A stretch of DNA of 64,000 nt from Halospina denitrificans (GTDB taxonomy: Bacteria > Pseudomonadota > Gammaproteobacteria > Pseudomonadales > Oleiphilaceae), in assembly GCF_004364635.1 (NCBI RefSeq), contig NZ_SOAX01000003.1:125538-189537 (forward strand), written 5' to 3'. The position numbers were made by a program, and so were the translations under genes. Below are positions 52,296-61,783 of the stretch, piece after piece. The notes under the pieces are model-generated. The model saw only the letters and a program-made list of their open reading frames with translations, had not been told where the DNA came from and did not search any database. Within the stretch, counting starts at the first letter, position 1. Every line of letters starts with the position of its first letter.

Positions 52296-53333
52296 ATGAC
52301 CCAAACAAACAGTACTCTCGAGGTCGGCGTGCTGCTCGGCGATCCCCGTCTTCCCTATCCGTACGCCGTGGATAACCGATTCGGCCACGAGGAAATCGAA
52401 GCAGTGCGTCAACTGCAGACATCACTGAGCCAGCTCGAAGGCTACCGGTTCACCTATTACGATGACCATGAGCGGCTGATTGACGATCTCCGCCGCGACA
52501 GGCCGGATCTGGTGCTCAACCTCTGCGACACCGGCTTCCGGAACGACTGGGACCTGGAGCGCAACATCCCTGCCTTCATTGAAATGCTGGGGATTCCCTA
52601 CACCGGTGCCGATCCCATGGGGATCAGTCTCGGTACGGACAAATCCATTGTGCGTGCGCTGGCGGCGAGTCTGGACATCGCCGTCCCCAATGAAACCTTC
52701 GTGGATCTGACGGCGGATCCGCTTACGCTGCCCACGTCCTACCCGTCACTGATCAAACCCAATGGCGGAGGCGGCAGTTTCGGCATTACGGAAAACTGTG
52801 TGGTGCATGACGCGATGGAAGCGCAGGCCTATCTGCAGTGGCTGGCCGAACAGAACCTGTACCCACCCGAAGCCATCTGTCAGGATTTTCTGACCGGTGA
52901 TGAATACACCATCGGCATGGTCGGGAATCCCGCCAGCGGCTTTACCGTATTACCGCCGCTGGTCATCGACTACAGCAGACTGGACTCGAATCTGCCGCCA
53001 ATCCTGACCCACAGCTCCAAGGCGGACCCGGATTCACCCTACTGGGACAAGCTCAGTTTCCGGCAGGCGGAGCTTGATGACGTCACCAAGGGGCAGATGG
53101 TGGATGCCTGTGCCAAGCTGTTCAAGCGCCTGGGTTTTCGGGATTATTCGCGTATCGACTTTCGCTGCGGCGCCGATGGCGTACCCCGGATGATCGACGC
53201 CAACACCAACCCCACCTGGTACTGGGACGGCAAGATGGCGATGATGGCCGGCTGGGCGGGCTACAGCTATGCGGACATGCTGCGCATGATCCTCGAGACG
53301 GCCATTGAGCGCAGCGGGCTGAACCGACCCTGA
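52296..53333 (+). CDS. D-Ala-D-Ala-ligase-like ATP-grasp enzyme
   Basis: The 345-residue protein has the Ddl-type N-terminal domain (LNLCDTGFRNDWDLERNIPAF, LGIPYTGADPMGISLGTDKS), the ATP lysine in SLIKPNGGGGSFGI, and the metal site in RMIDANTNPTW. The usual Ddl ending LEVNTLPG is replaced by DANTNPTWYWDG, so it is probably not a cell-wall ligase. GGAGG ends 5 bases before ATG 52296; an ATG at 52284 is also possible. The only rightward gene of the cluster, it ends one base from hydrolase 3. The same frame is open for a long way upstream, but that part is antisense to the ATP-grasp gene. Confidence 0.82.
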   Translation: MTQTNSTLEVGVLLGDPRLPYPYAVDNRFGHEEIEAVRQLQTSLSQLEGYRFTYYDDHERLIDDLRRDRPDLVLNLCDTGFRNDWDLERNIPAFIEMLGIPYTGADPMGISLGTDKSIVRALAASLDIAVPNETFVDLTADPLTLPTSYPSLIKPNGGGGSFGITENCVVHDAMEAQAYLQWLAEQNLYPPEAICQDFLTGDEYTIGMVGNPASGFTVLPPLVIDYSRLDSNLPPILTHSSKADPDSPYWDKLSFRQAELDDVTKGQMVDACAKLFKRLGFRDYSRIDFRCGADGVPRMIDANTNPTWYWDGKMAMMAGWAGYSYADMLRMILETAIERSGLNRP

Positions 53334-53334
53334 A

Positions 53335-55368
53335 TCAGATCAACCGCCGCGGAATGGACTCATCCCACTCGCGTGAGAGAAACAGCTCGTCGCCTTCATG
53401 GGCGAGAAGCGTCGCCCGCAGCCGGAAATGATCCGCGTCAGCGCTCAGCACGGTGACGCACTCAATCTTCGTGGACCAGTCCCCGCGCTCCAGCACGCAG
53501 GTCTGATCAATCCGTGCCTCGGCATTGCTCGCATCGTATTCATGAATGCGGTAGTACCTGCCCACGGAATAGCCCACGGTAAGATCAATGTCCTCGATAT
53601 AGGCCAGGGACGCGCCGCCGAAATCCCCGCCTTCGTTGTAGACGCGGTAAACGGTTTCGTTATTGGTCAGATCCCGCTCCACCGTGCGCTTTAACTCCCC
53701 CGGATACAGGTGTTCCGGATCGGCCTGCGGACCGCGTTCGGGTGGCTCGAAGGGACGCAGGTCCGCATCCGCCGCGCGTTCGGGCCGCACGGGCAGATCC
53801 AGTGTGCTCACGCCCGTGTAGAGCTTGAGGTGCACGGGCCGGGGCGCCGGCCAGATTACGGGCCAGTAGCTGGTGGACACGGCCAGGCGCACTGTGTGGC
53901 CGGCAGCAAACCGATAGGCCACGTCATTGAGCTGTACCCGGACCCGATAACGACGCCCCGGTTCCAGGGGCTCGGGCTCCTCGCGGCTGTTTCGCTGGCA
54001 GAGATTGAGCATGCCGTAACTCACGCGGGACGAGGCACCATCCGGGGATACATCGTTCAGGCGCACGATCACATAGGCAACCGGCTGGTCCACCTCCAGC
54101 TCCAGTTCCGCCACAGGCGCCCCCAGAATCTCAAAGTCCTCTTCGACGGGATCCGTGTCGAAGGAGAGTGACTTGCCATCATCCTCGCGCTGGTCGATGG
54201 CCATCTCACCTTCGGCGCCGAAACCATACCAGTCGCCGCCCGCCAGCCCCGTCGTTTCCGGCGAACTCAGCCGCAGGCGGTCCTCGCCGTCCGGCTTGCG
54301 ACTCAGTGCCAGAACATTCAGGTACCAGCGCTGTGGCTGGATGCGCGGTGAGGGCCATTCCTCCTCGGCCACCCAGCGCCCGGGGCGGTATTCGTACAGT
54401 GGCGCCGGGGGCACATAGTCTTCCATCCAGACGCGCATGGGCGGCTCGTCCATGATGCCGTTGTCGATCCCCTTGAGCCAGTAGTCCCACCAGCGCAGCA
54501 TCTCCTGGAAAAACCCGATGGCCGGGCCAGGCAGTGCATTGTGTGGAAACGCATGGGACCAGGGCCCGATCAGGGCCTTACGCGGTGCACTGAGGTTTTC
54601 CATCATGCGCGGAATGGCGTTGGGGTAGCCGTCAGCCCACCCGCCGACGGCATAGACGGCACACTCAATGTCGTCATAGCTCTCGCAGATGGAGCCGTGC
54701 TTCCAGTAATCGTCCCGGTGCGGATGATTCATCCAGACCGCCGGATAAAGCACCTGATTTTCCAGCCGGTAGCGCCACTGCTCACGCCAGTCCGGGCCGT
54801 AAATCGCCGGATCCGGGGGGAACGCGGCGGTCGCGAAAAAGATGGAACCCCAGGTCAGATTTTCGTTGAGCAGACAGCCACCCATGTAGTGCGCATCGTC
54901 TGCGTAACGGTCGTCCGTGGAACACATGGTGATAATGGCCTTCAGCGCCGGCGGGCGGTACGCGGCCACCTGCAGCGAGTTGAACCCACCCCAGGAAATG
55001 CCGAACATCCCCACCTCGCCGCTGCACCAGGGCTGCTCGGTGATCCAGTCCAGCACGGCCAGGCAGTCATCCTGCTCCTGCTGCACGTATTCATCCTCGC
55101 TCAGCCCGTCCGAATCACCCGTGCCCCGCAGATCGAGCCGGATCGCGGCATAGCCGTGGCCCGCCATGTAGTGATGCAGGGGCTCGTCCCGCAACCGGGT
55201 AAAATCGCGCTTGCGGTACGGCATGCATTCCAGGATCGCAGGTACCGGGTGAGATTCGGCGTCTTCCGGTAGCCAGATGCGGGCGGCGAGGCGACAGCCG
55301 TCCGGCATGGTGATCCAGGTGTTCTCGATTTCACGGACCGTGCGGGGGAACGTATCAACAACCTTCAT
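53335..55368 (-). CDS. CocE/NonD-family hydrolase 3
   Basis: The 677-residue third paralogue has nucleophile FGISWGGFNSLQ, His segment GPWSHAFPHNA, STDDRYADDAHYMGGCLL, and a C-terminal jelly-roll. It opens MKVVDTFPRTVREIENTW, aligning with the starts of hydrolases 1 and 2, so the start at 55368 is preferred to an upstream one at 55482. It is convergent with the Ddl-like ligase gene with one base between stops. No signal peptide. A cytoplasmic acyl or peptide hydrolase is likely; the substrate is unknown. Confidence 0.85.
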   Translation of the reverse strand: MKVVDTFPRTVREIENTWITMPDGCRLAARIWLPEDAESHPVPAILECMPYRKRDFTRLRDEPLHHYMAGHGYAAIRLDLRGTGDSDGLSEDEYVQQEQDDCLAVLDWITEQPWCSGEVGMFGISWGGFNSLQVAAYRPPALKAIITMCSTDDRYADDAHYMGGCLLNENLTWGSIFFATAAFPPDPAIYGPDWREQWRYRLENQVLYPAVWMNHPHRDDYWKHGSICESYDDIECAVYAVGGWADGYPNAIPRMMENLSAPRKALIGPWSHAFPHNALPGPAIGFFQEMLRWWDYWLKGIDNGIMDEPPMRVWMEDYVPPAPLYEYRPGRWVAEEEWPSPRIQPQRWYLNVLALSRKPDGEDRLRLSSPETTGLAGGDWYGFGAEGEMAIDQREDDGKSLSFDTDPVEEDFEILGAPVAELELEVDQPVAYVIVRLNDVSPDGASSRVSYGMLNLCQRNSREEPEPLEPGRRYRVRVQLNDVAYRFAAGHTVRLAVSTSYWPVIWPAPRPVHLKLYTGVSTLDLPVRPERAADADLRPFEPPERGPQADPEHLYPGELKRTVERDLTNNETVYRVYNEGGDFGGASLAYIEDIDLTVGYSVGRYYRIHEYDASNAEARIDQTCVLERGDWSTKIECVTVLSADADHFRLRATLLAHEGDELFLSREWDESIPRRLI

Positions 55369-55511
55369 AGATCCTATCTCATTGGCGAGCGTCGAGCCGG
55401 GCTGAAAGCGGGCGGCTATGGCGCTGATACAGGGAGTGAACCGGTGCGAGTATAACAGAACCCGCGACGGCCCAGAGTGCATTAAAACGTCTCTGAGCCC
55501 CCTGGTCCAGC

Positions 55512-58500
55512 TCAGCCAGCCGGGCGACGGCGCTGCGCCAGGAAGCCTTTCAGTACCCGCGCGGTCTCACTCTTTCGCCGTGTTTTGACCAGCGTTTCAG
55601 GCGGCCCCTCGGCAACCACCCTGCCCCCACCATCACCGCCATCCGGGCCCATATCAATCAGCCAGTCCGCCTCGGCAATGACATCCAGGTTATGCTCGAT
55701 CAGGATGACGCTGTGGCCGGCATCCACCAGGCGATGCAGCACCCGGATCAGGCGCTCCACGTCGGCCATGTGCAGCCCCACCGTGGGCTCGTCGAGGATG
55801 TAGAGGGTATGCAGCTGCTGCTGGCGCCTTGTATCCGGTCGAGCCTTGGAAAGCTCCGTCACCAGCTTGAGCCGCTGGGCCTCGCCACCGGAAAGCGTCG
55901 GGCTGGGCTGGCCCAGGGTCAGGTAACCCAGCCCCACCGCACGCATCAGCTCCAGGGCATGGTGGATCTTCGGGTGAGCGCTGAAGAAATCCACCCCCTC
56001 GTCCACGCTCATCCTGAGCACTTCCCCGATATGCTTGCCACCATAGGTAACCGCCAGGGTTTCCGGCGTGAATCGATCCCCGGCACAGAGCTCACAGGGC
56101 ACGGATACGTCCGGCAGGAAGTTCATCTCGATGCGTTTCACGCCCTGGCCGTCACACCCCGGGCAGCGCCCCTCCTTGGTATTGAACGAGAACCTGCCGG
56201 GGCCGTAACCACGGAGCCGTGCTTCCTCGGTGCCGGCAAAGAGCTTGCGGATGTTGTCCCAGAAGCCCACATAGGTGGCGGGGCAGGAACGGGGTGTCTT
56301 GCCGATAGGCGTTTGATCCACCTCCAGCACCCGGTCCAGTTTATTCCAGCCCTCCAGCCCCTGGCATCCCTCCAGCGCAGGCGCGGCCCCCTTGCCCTTG
56401 CGGGTCAACCGCCGAAGGTTGTCGTGGAGCACGCCCCGCACCAGGGAGCTCTTGCCCGAACCGGAGACGCCGGTCACGCAGACAAGCCGCTGCAGCGGCA
56501 CGGAGACATCCACGGTCTGCAGGTTGTGAAGATCGGCCCCGTGGACTTCAAGTTGCTGCTCAGGCGTGTCCGTGCGGCGGTTTTCCAGCATCGGGTGCAG
56601 GATCGGATGCGCCAGGGAATGGCCGGTTGCGGAGTCCGGGCAGGCCATCAGGTCCTCGACACTGCCCTCGGCAACCACGCGGCCGCCATTGACGCCGGCG
56701 CCCGGGCCCAGGTCGATCACGTGTTCGGCGCGCCGGATGGTGTCCTCGTCATGTTCCACCACCAGGATGGTGTTGCCCTTGCCTTCCAGGCGGCCCAGGG
56801 TGTTGAGCAGCATTTCGTTGTCCCGGGGATGCAGGCCGATGGTCGGCTCGTCCAGGATGTAGCACACGCCCTGGAGGTTGGAGCCGAGCTGGGCGGCGAT
56901 GCGGATGCGCTGGGCCTCGCCGCCGGAAAGCGTGGGGGCGGCACGGTCGAGGCTCAGATAGGACAGGCCCACCTGCTGCAGGAAGTCCAGGCGGGCCCGG
57001 ATCTCCGGGAGGATATCCCGGGCAATCTCGGCTTCCCGGCCTTTCAGGGCCAGTTTATTGAAACGCTTTTCCGCGTCCTTCACGGACAGCGCCGTGTAGT
57101 CGGCAATGTTCCAGTCGCGGAAATAGACTGACAGCGCCTCCGGCTTCAGGCGCCGGCCCCGGCAGCGGGGGCAGGTACGCAGCTCGCCCTGCTCTTCCGG
57201 GTCGAGCCAGGCGGATTCCTCGCCGGTCTGTTCCTCATCGAAGCCCGCCAGCGCCAGGCCCGTGCCAAAGCAGCCCTCGCACCAGCCATGCTTGGAGTTG
57301 TAGGAGAATAGCCGGGGATCCAGCTCGGGAAAGCTTCGCCCGCAACCCGGGCAGGCCCGTTCCGTGGAGAAGATGGTTTCATCCCGGGACGTAACCAGTT
57401 TGAGGGTGCCCTGCCCGAACGCCAGCGCTTGTTCGATCAATGCATCCAGCTCCGCTTCCGCGCCCGCCGTCACCTTCAGGCTGCCCACCGGCAGATCAAT
57501 ATTGTGTTCCTGGTGGCGGGCCAGCCGGGGCCAGTTGTCCGTGGGCAGATAGTCGCCATCCACCCGCAGGGTCTCGAAGCCCTTCTTGCCCGCCCACTCG
57601 GCCAGGTCCGTGTAGTAGCCCTTGCGCGCCACCACCATGGGGGCCAGCAGGGTTGCGTTGCGGTTGCGGGCATCGCGCAGGATGCGCGCGCGAATGGCCT
57701 CCGGCGTCTGGGCTTCAATGGGAACCTGGCATTCCGGGCAGTGCTGGGTGCCCAGCTTCACGAACAGCAGCCTCAGGAAGTGGTAGACCTCGGTCATGGT
57801 GGCCACGGTGCTCTTGCGCCCGCCCCGGCTGGTGCGCTGCTCAATGGCGACCGTGGGCGGGATGCCGAAGACCGCGTCCACATCCGGCCGCGAGGCGGGC
57901 TGGACAAACTGGCGTGCGTAGGCGTTCAGGGACTCCAGGTAACGGCGCTGGCCCTCATTGAAGATAATGTCGAAGGCCACAGTGCTCTTGCCGGACCCGG
58001 ACAGGCCCGTGATCACCGAGAGCTTGTTGCGCGGGATGCGGATATCCACGTTCTTGAGGTTGTGCTCCCGGGCGTGGTGGATGGTGATGGCATCCGGCAG
58101 CCGTGGGGCCGTTTCAGCCTGCTCGGCCACCGCCATAACCTCTGCGGAAGTTGGCGCTGCCGGCCCCTGATCGAGGGACGCGCGATAATCCCTGAGCGCC
58201 CTGCCCGTGTGGCTCGACTCCACGGCCATAACGGCATCCGGTGTACCGGCCGCGATCAATTCCCCGCCCGCGTCACCGCCCTCGGGACCCAGGTCAATCA
58301 ACCAGTCCGCCGCGGCCATCACATCCAGGTTGTGCTCGATCACGGCCAGTGAATGCCCCTGTTCCAGCAGCCGGCGAAAGGCACTGAGCAGCGTGGCCAC
58401 GTCATCCATGTGCAGCCCCGTGGTGGGCTCATCAAACAGGAACAGCAACCGCTCGTCGGTCCCCCGGCGCCCGCTGGCCTTGGCAAGGTGCCCGGCGAGC

Positions 58501-61079
58501 TTCAGGCGCTGGGCCTCGCCGCCGGAGAGCGTGGGCACGGGCTGCCCGAGGCCCATGTAGCCAAGGCCGACGGCCTGCAGCGGTTCCAGCCCCCGAAGCA
58601 CGTTCGGGTAATCCGCGAAGAAATCCACGGCCTGGTTCACCGACATTTCCAGGATCTCGGCAATGGACTTGGGGCCGCTGTCGTACCCAATGGATGGTGC
58701 CAGGGTGACTTCCAGGATCTCGGGCCGGTAGCGCCGCCCGTCGCAGTCCGGGCAGCGCAGGTAGACGTCGCTCAGGAACTGCATTTCCACATGCTCGAAA
58801 CCGTTGCCACCGCAGGTGGGACAGCGGCCATTGCCAGCGTTGAAGCTGAAGGTGCCCAGGGTGTAACCGCGCTCCTTGGCCTCCGGCAGCGCCACAAAGA
58901 CCTTGCGGATGGCGTCGAAGGCGCCCACATAGCTGGCGGGGGTTGAGCGGGTGGTCCGGCCGATCGCGGACTGGTCGATCAGGATGGCGTCATCGATGCG
59001 CTCATGGCCCTCAATGGCCTCATGAGCGCCGGGCACTTCCCCCGGATGCCCCTTGATCTCGGCCAGGGCCCGGTATAGGACGCCCTCCATCAGTGTGGAC
59101 TTCCCTGAGCCACTCACGCCGGTGACCACCACCATGCGGTTCAGGGGCAGATCCACATCGATCGATTTCAGGTTGTGCTCGGATGCGCCCCGTATATGAA
59201 TCCACTCATCGGGCTTCGGGGCTTCAACAACGCGCTCCGCGGCTGCCCCTTCCACCACGCGGCGGCGCCCGGTGAGGTAATCGGCGGTCAGGGAGCTGCT
59301 GCTGCCCATAAGCTCGGCGGGTGTGCCCTGGAAGACGATCTCGCCGCCCCGCTCTCCGGGCCCTGGTCCGATATCAATGACCCGGTCGGCGGCGTGCATC
59401 ACCTGCGGATCGTGCTCAACCACGAGCAGGGAGTTGCCTGCATCCCTCAACCGGTGCATCACGCCGATGATCCGGTCCATGTCCCTCGGGTGCAGACCGA
59501 TACTGGGCTCATCCAGCACGAACAGGGTGTTCACCAGGGAGGTGCCGAGAGCCGTGGTGAGGTTGATGCGCTGCACTTCGCCCCCGGAGAGGGTGCGGGA
59601 CTGGCGGTCCAGCGTCAGGTAGTCGAGCCCCACGGCCACCAGGTAATCCAGACGGGCGCGAATGGCATCCAGAAGCAGGTCTGAGGCTTCGTCCAGGGGG
59701 GCCGGCAGGTGCAGGTCCCGGAACAGGGCCTGGTTGCGCGCCAGGGACAGGCCCATCATATCGGCAATGTTCAGGCCGGGCTGCGCCTGCAGTGTCTCAT
59801 CCGAAAACCCCGCGCCCATGGGCTTGAAACGCTGCTCCGGCGCCAGCACCGCATCCGCGTCGGCCTTGCTCCCAACTCGCCAGAGCAGGGACTCGGGCTT
59901 AAGCCGCGCGCCGTGACAGGTTGGGCACTGGTCGTAGGAACGGTAGCGGGACAGCAGCACCCGGATGTGCATCTTGTAGGAGCGGGTCTCAAGAAAGTCG
60001 AAAAATCGCTGTACGCCATACCAGCCGCCCCGGTTGGAGTCCCAGCTCCAGTCGGCCTCCCCCTCAATGACCCAGCGACGGTCGCCTTCATCCATGTGCT
60101 CCCAGGGAACATCCGTGGGGACGTGGTTCCGCCGGGCATGACGGATCAGATCCTGCTGGCATTCCTCGTAGCTCTCGGTCTGCCAGGGCTTGATGGCGCC
60201 CTCTTCCAGACTCTTGCGCTCATCCGGAATCACCAGCCGGTAATCAATGCCCATCACACGACCAAAGCCACGGCACTCGTCGCAGGCACCCATGGGGGAG
60301 TTGAAGGAAAAGCTGTTGGGGATGGGATCGGTGTAATCCAGGTCGCAGTCCGGGCAATGCAACCCCTTCGAGAACCGCCACTGCGCTGTGGGCTCACGGT
60401 TCTCATCCAGCGGAAAGACACTCAGGCGCCCCTGACCGGCGCGCAGCGCGCCCTCCACGGCTTCCGTAATGCGGTCCCGGCGCTTCTCCTCCAGGCGGAC
60501 CCGGTCCTGCGTCACCCTCAGGGTGCTGTCATCCACCTGTTCCACGCGGGTGTATCCCTGGCGCTCAAGTTCAGCCTGCACCTTCTCGGCGGCCACGTCC
60601 CCGGCCAAGGGGATATCAAAGGTGATCAGTGCCCTTGCGCCTTCGCCCCGGGACAGCAGGTTGTCAACGATGCTATCTTCACTGTCACGGCGCACCTCCT
60701 CACCACACCCCTGGCAGAACAGCCGGGCAGCACGGGCGAATAGCAGCTTCAGGTGGTCGTTCAGCTCCGTCATGGTGCCGACGGTGGAGCGGGAATTGCG
60801 CACCGGGTTGGTCTGGTCGATGGCAATGGCCGGGGGAATGCCCTCGATGGCGTCCACAGCGGGCTTGTCCATGCGGTCCAGGAACTGCCGTGCGTAGGGG
60901 GAGAAGGTTTCCACGTAGCGGCGCTGGCCTTCGGCGTAGACGGTATCGAAAGCCAGGGAGGACTTGCCGGAACCACTGGGGCCGGTGATGACGGTAAGCT
61001 CCCCCAGGGGCAGCTCCACATCCAGGTTCTTGAGGTTGTTCTGGCGCGCGCCACGCACGCGGATCACGTCATTGGACAT
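55512..61079 (-). CDS. uvrA: Double-length UvrA-type excinuclease ATPase
   Basis: The ~1855-residue protein is two complete UvrA-like units in tandem (canonical UvrA is about 940). Four Walker A loops are seen near residues 40 (GPSGSGKSS), 660 (GVSGSGKST), 1030 (GLSGSGKST) and 1540 (GVSGSGKSS), with four LSGGE(A/V)QR signatures. Each unit has its own zinc-binding cysteine sets (CPDCDLD with CDECRGFG; CPGCGRS with CEGCFGTG) and CPTCHGARLKPE or CPRCRGRRLKPE blocks. ATG at 61079 (MSNDVIRVRGARQNNL) or 61094. Tandem UvrA proteins are known, for example in Chlamydia. Roles in damage recognition or in export or resistance-type functions cannot be told apart. It is separate from uvrC in the window. 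Confidence 0.9.
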   Translation of the reverse strand: MSNDVIRVRGARQNNLKNLDVELPLGELTVITGPSGSGKSSLAFDTVYAEGQRRYVETFSPYARQFLDRMDKPAVDAIEGIPPAIAIDQTNPVRNSRSTVGTMTELNDHLKLLFARAARLFCQGCGEEVRRDSEDSIVDNLLSRGEGARALITFDIPLAGDVAAEKVQAELERQGYTRVEQVDDSTLRVTQDRVRLEEKRRDRITEAVEGALRAGQGRLSVFPLDENREPTAQWRFSKGLHCPDCDLDYTDPIPNSFSFNSPMGACDECRGFGRVMGIDYRLVIPDERKSLEEGAIKPWQTESYEECQQDLIRHARRNHVPTDVPWEHMDEGDRRWVIEGEADWSWDSNRGGWYGVQRFFDFLETRSYKMHIRVLLSRYRSYDQCPTCHGARLKPESLLWRVGSKADADAVLAPEQRFKPMGAGFSDETLQAQPGLNIADMMGLSLARNQALFRDLHLPAPLDEASDLLLDAIRARLDYLVAVGLDYLTLDRQSRTLSGGEVQRINLTTALGTSLVNTLFVLDEPSIGLHPRDMDRIIGVMHRLRDAGNSLLVVEHDPQVMHAADRVIDIGPGPGERGGEIVFQGTPAELMGSSSSLTADYLTGRRRVVEGAAAERVVEAPKPDEWIHIRGASEHNLKSIDVDLPLNRMVVVTGVSGSGKSTLMEGVLYRALAEIKGHPGEVPGAHEAIEGHERIDDAILIDQSAIGRTTRSTPASYVGAFDAIRKVFVALPEAKERGYTLGTFSFNAGNGRCPTCGGNGFEHVEMQFLSDVYLRCPDCDGRRYRPEILEVTLAPSIGYDSGPKSIAEILEMSVNQAVDFFADYPNVLRGLEPLQAVGLGYMGLGQPVPTLSGGEAQRLKLAGHLAKASGRRGTDERLLFLFDEPTTGLHMDDVATLLSAFRRLLEQGHSLAVIEHNLDVMAAADWLIDLGPEGGDAGGELIAAGTPDAVMAVESSHTGRALRDYRASLDQGPAAPTSAEVMAVAEQAETAPRLPDAITIHHAREHNLKNVDIRIPRNKLSVITGLSGSGKSTVAFDIIFNEGQRRYLESLNAYARQFVQPASRPDVDAVFGIPPTVAIEQRTSRGGRKSTVATMTEVYHFLRLLFVKLGTQHCPECQVPIEAQTPEAIRARILRDARNRNATLLAPMVVARKGYYTDLAEWAGKKGFETLRVDGDYLPTDNWPRLARHQEHNIDLPVGSLKVTAGAEAELDALIEQALAFGQGTLKLVTSRDETIFSTERACPGCGRSFPELDPRLFSYNSKHGWCEGCFGTGLALAGFDEEQTGEESAWLDPEEQGELRTCPRCRGRRLKPEALSVYFRDWNIADYTALSVKDAEKRFNKLALKGREAEIARDILPEIRARLDFLQQVGLSYLSLDRAAPTLSGGEAQRIRIAAQLGSNLQGVCYILDEPTIGLHPRDNEMLLNTLGRLEGKGNTILVVEHDEDTIRRAEHVIDLGPGAGVNGGRVVAEGSVEDLMACPDSATGHSLAHPILHPMLENRRTDTPEQQLEVHGADLHNLQTVDVSVPLQRLVCVTGVSGSGKSSLVRGVLHDNLRRLTRKGKGAAPALEGCQGLEGWNKLDRVLEVDQTPIGKTPRSCPATYVGFWDNIRKLFAGTEEARLRGYGPGRFSFNTKEGRCPGCDGQGVKRIEMNFLPDVSVPCELCAGDRFTPETLAVTYGGKHIGEVLRMSVDEGVDFFSAHPKIHHALELMRAVGLGYLTLGQPSPTLSGGEAQRLKLVTELSKARPDTRRQQQLHTLYILDEPTVGLHMADVERLIRVLHRLVDAGHSVILIEHNLDVIAEADWLIDMGPDGGDGGGRVVAEGPPETLVKTRRKSETARVLKGFLAQRRRPAG

Positions 61080-61192
61080 AGATGGCGGATGCAACTCCGA
61101 AACAGGGGTTCAACGGTGCCCTAGGCACAGGGAGATCAAACGTAGAATGGTACGCCAGTCGAACGCAAGCAGATTCCGAACACAGGACACCG

Positions 61193-61711
61193 ATGATCGC
61201 CAAGAACCCTGAAACCCGCTACTTCCTTTTCTTCGTGCTCTTCTGGGTCGCGCTGCTCGGCGTGGCATCGCTCTTCTTCGGGTCCTGGCAGTCCCACCAG
61301 CAGAACCCCAATCAGGAACTGGTGAGCCAGAACAGCAACGGTGTGATTGAGATCAAACTTGAGGCCAATCGACAGGGCCATTATGTGGCCAACGGCAGGA
61401 TCAACAACGAAGCCGTTACCTTCTTCCTGGATACCGGTGCCACCAGCGTATCGGTGCCCGAATCCATTGCCAACGAGGCTGGGCTGAAAAAGGAATACCA
61501 GGCCCGATCCCAGACGGCCGCCGGAACGGTAAACGTATGGGGCACGACCATCGATACGCTAAGGCTTGGAGACATCACACTCCGCAACGTCTCCGCCACC
61601 ATCAACCCGGCCACGGATATGGACATTGTACTGCTGGGCATGAGTGCCCTGGGGCAACTGGACTTCTCCCAGAGCTCCGGCACGCTCACCCTGCGTACAA
61701 CGGACAACTAG
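61193..61711 (+). CDS. TIGR02281-type retropepsin-like aspartic protease
   Basis: The 172-residue protein has one N-terminal membrane helix (YFLFFVLFWVALLGVASLFF) and a clan AA retropepsin-like domain with FFLDTGATSVSVPE, then LLGMSALGQLDF, the paired Gly-rich motif. TIGR02281 proteins are single-pass, with the domain in the periplasm, and probably act as dimers like retroviral proteases. The targets are unknown. Start at 61193 (MIAKNPETRYF); an upstream extension has no family similarity. Divergent from uvrA. Confidence 0.88.
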   Translation: MIAKNPETRYFLFFVLFWVALLGVASLFFGSWQSHQQNPNQELVSQNSNGVIEIKLEANRQGHYVANGRINNEAVTFFLDTGATSVSVPESIANEAGLKKEYQARSQTAAGTVNVWGTTIDTLRLGDITLRNVSATINPATDMDIVLLGMSALGQLDFSQSSGTLTLRTTDN

Positions 61712-61783
61712 TCCAGAAGGCGCTGGTCCGGCGCCCGGGTTGCCACGTATCCATGACTACAGGCAAACCACGAGGCGGCAATC

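Noticed and set aside
43539-55368. NAGGN (N-acetylglutaminylglutamine amide) cluster
   Set aside because: That system has an asparagine-synthetase-type amidotransferase and an acetyltransferase-fused ATP-grasp enzyme, as I recall; neither is seen here.
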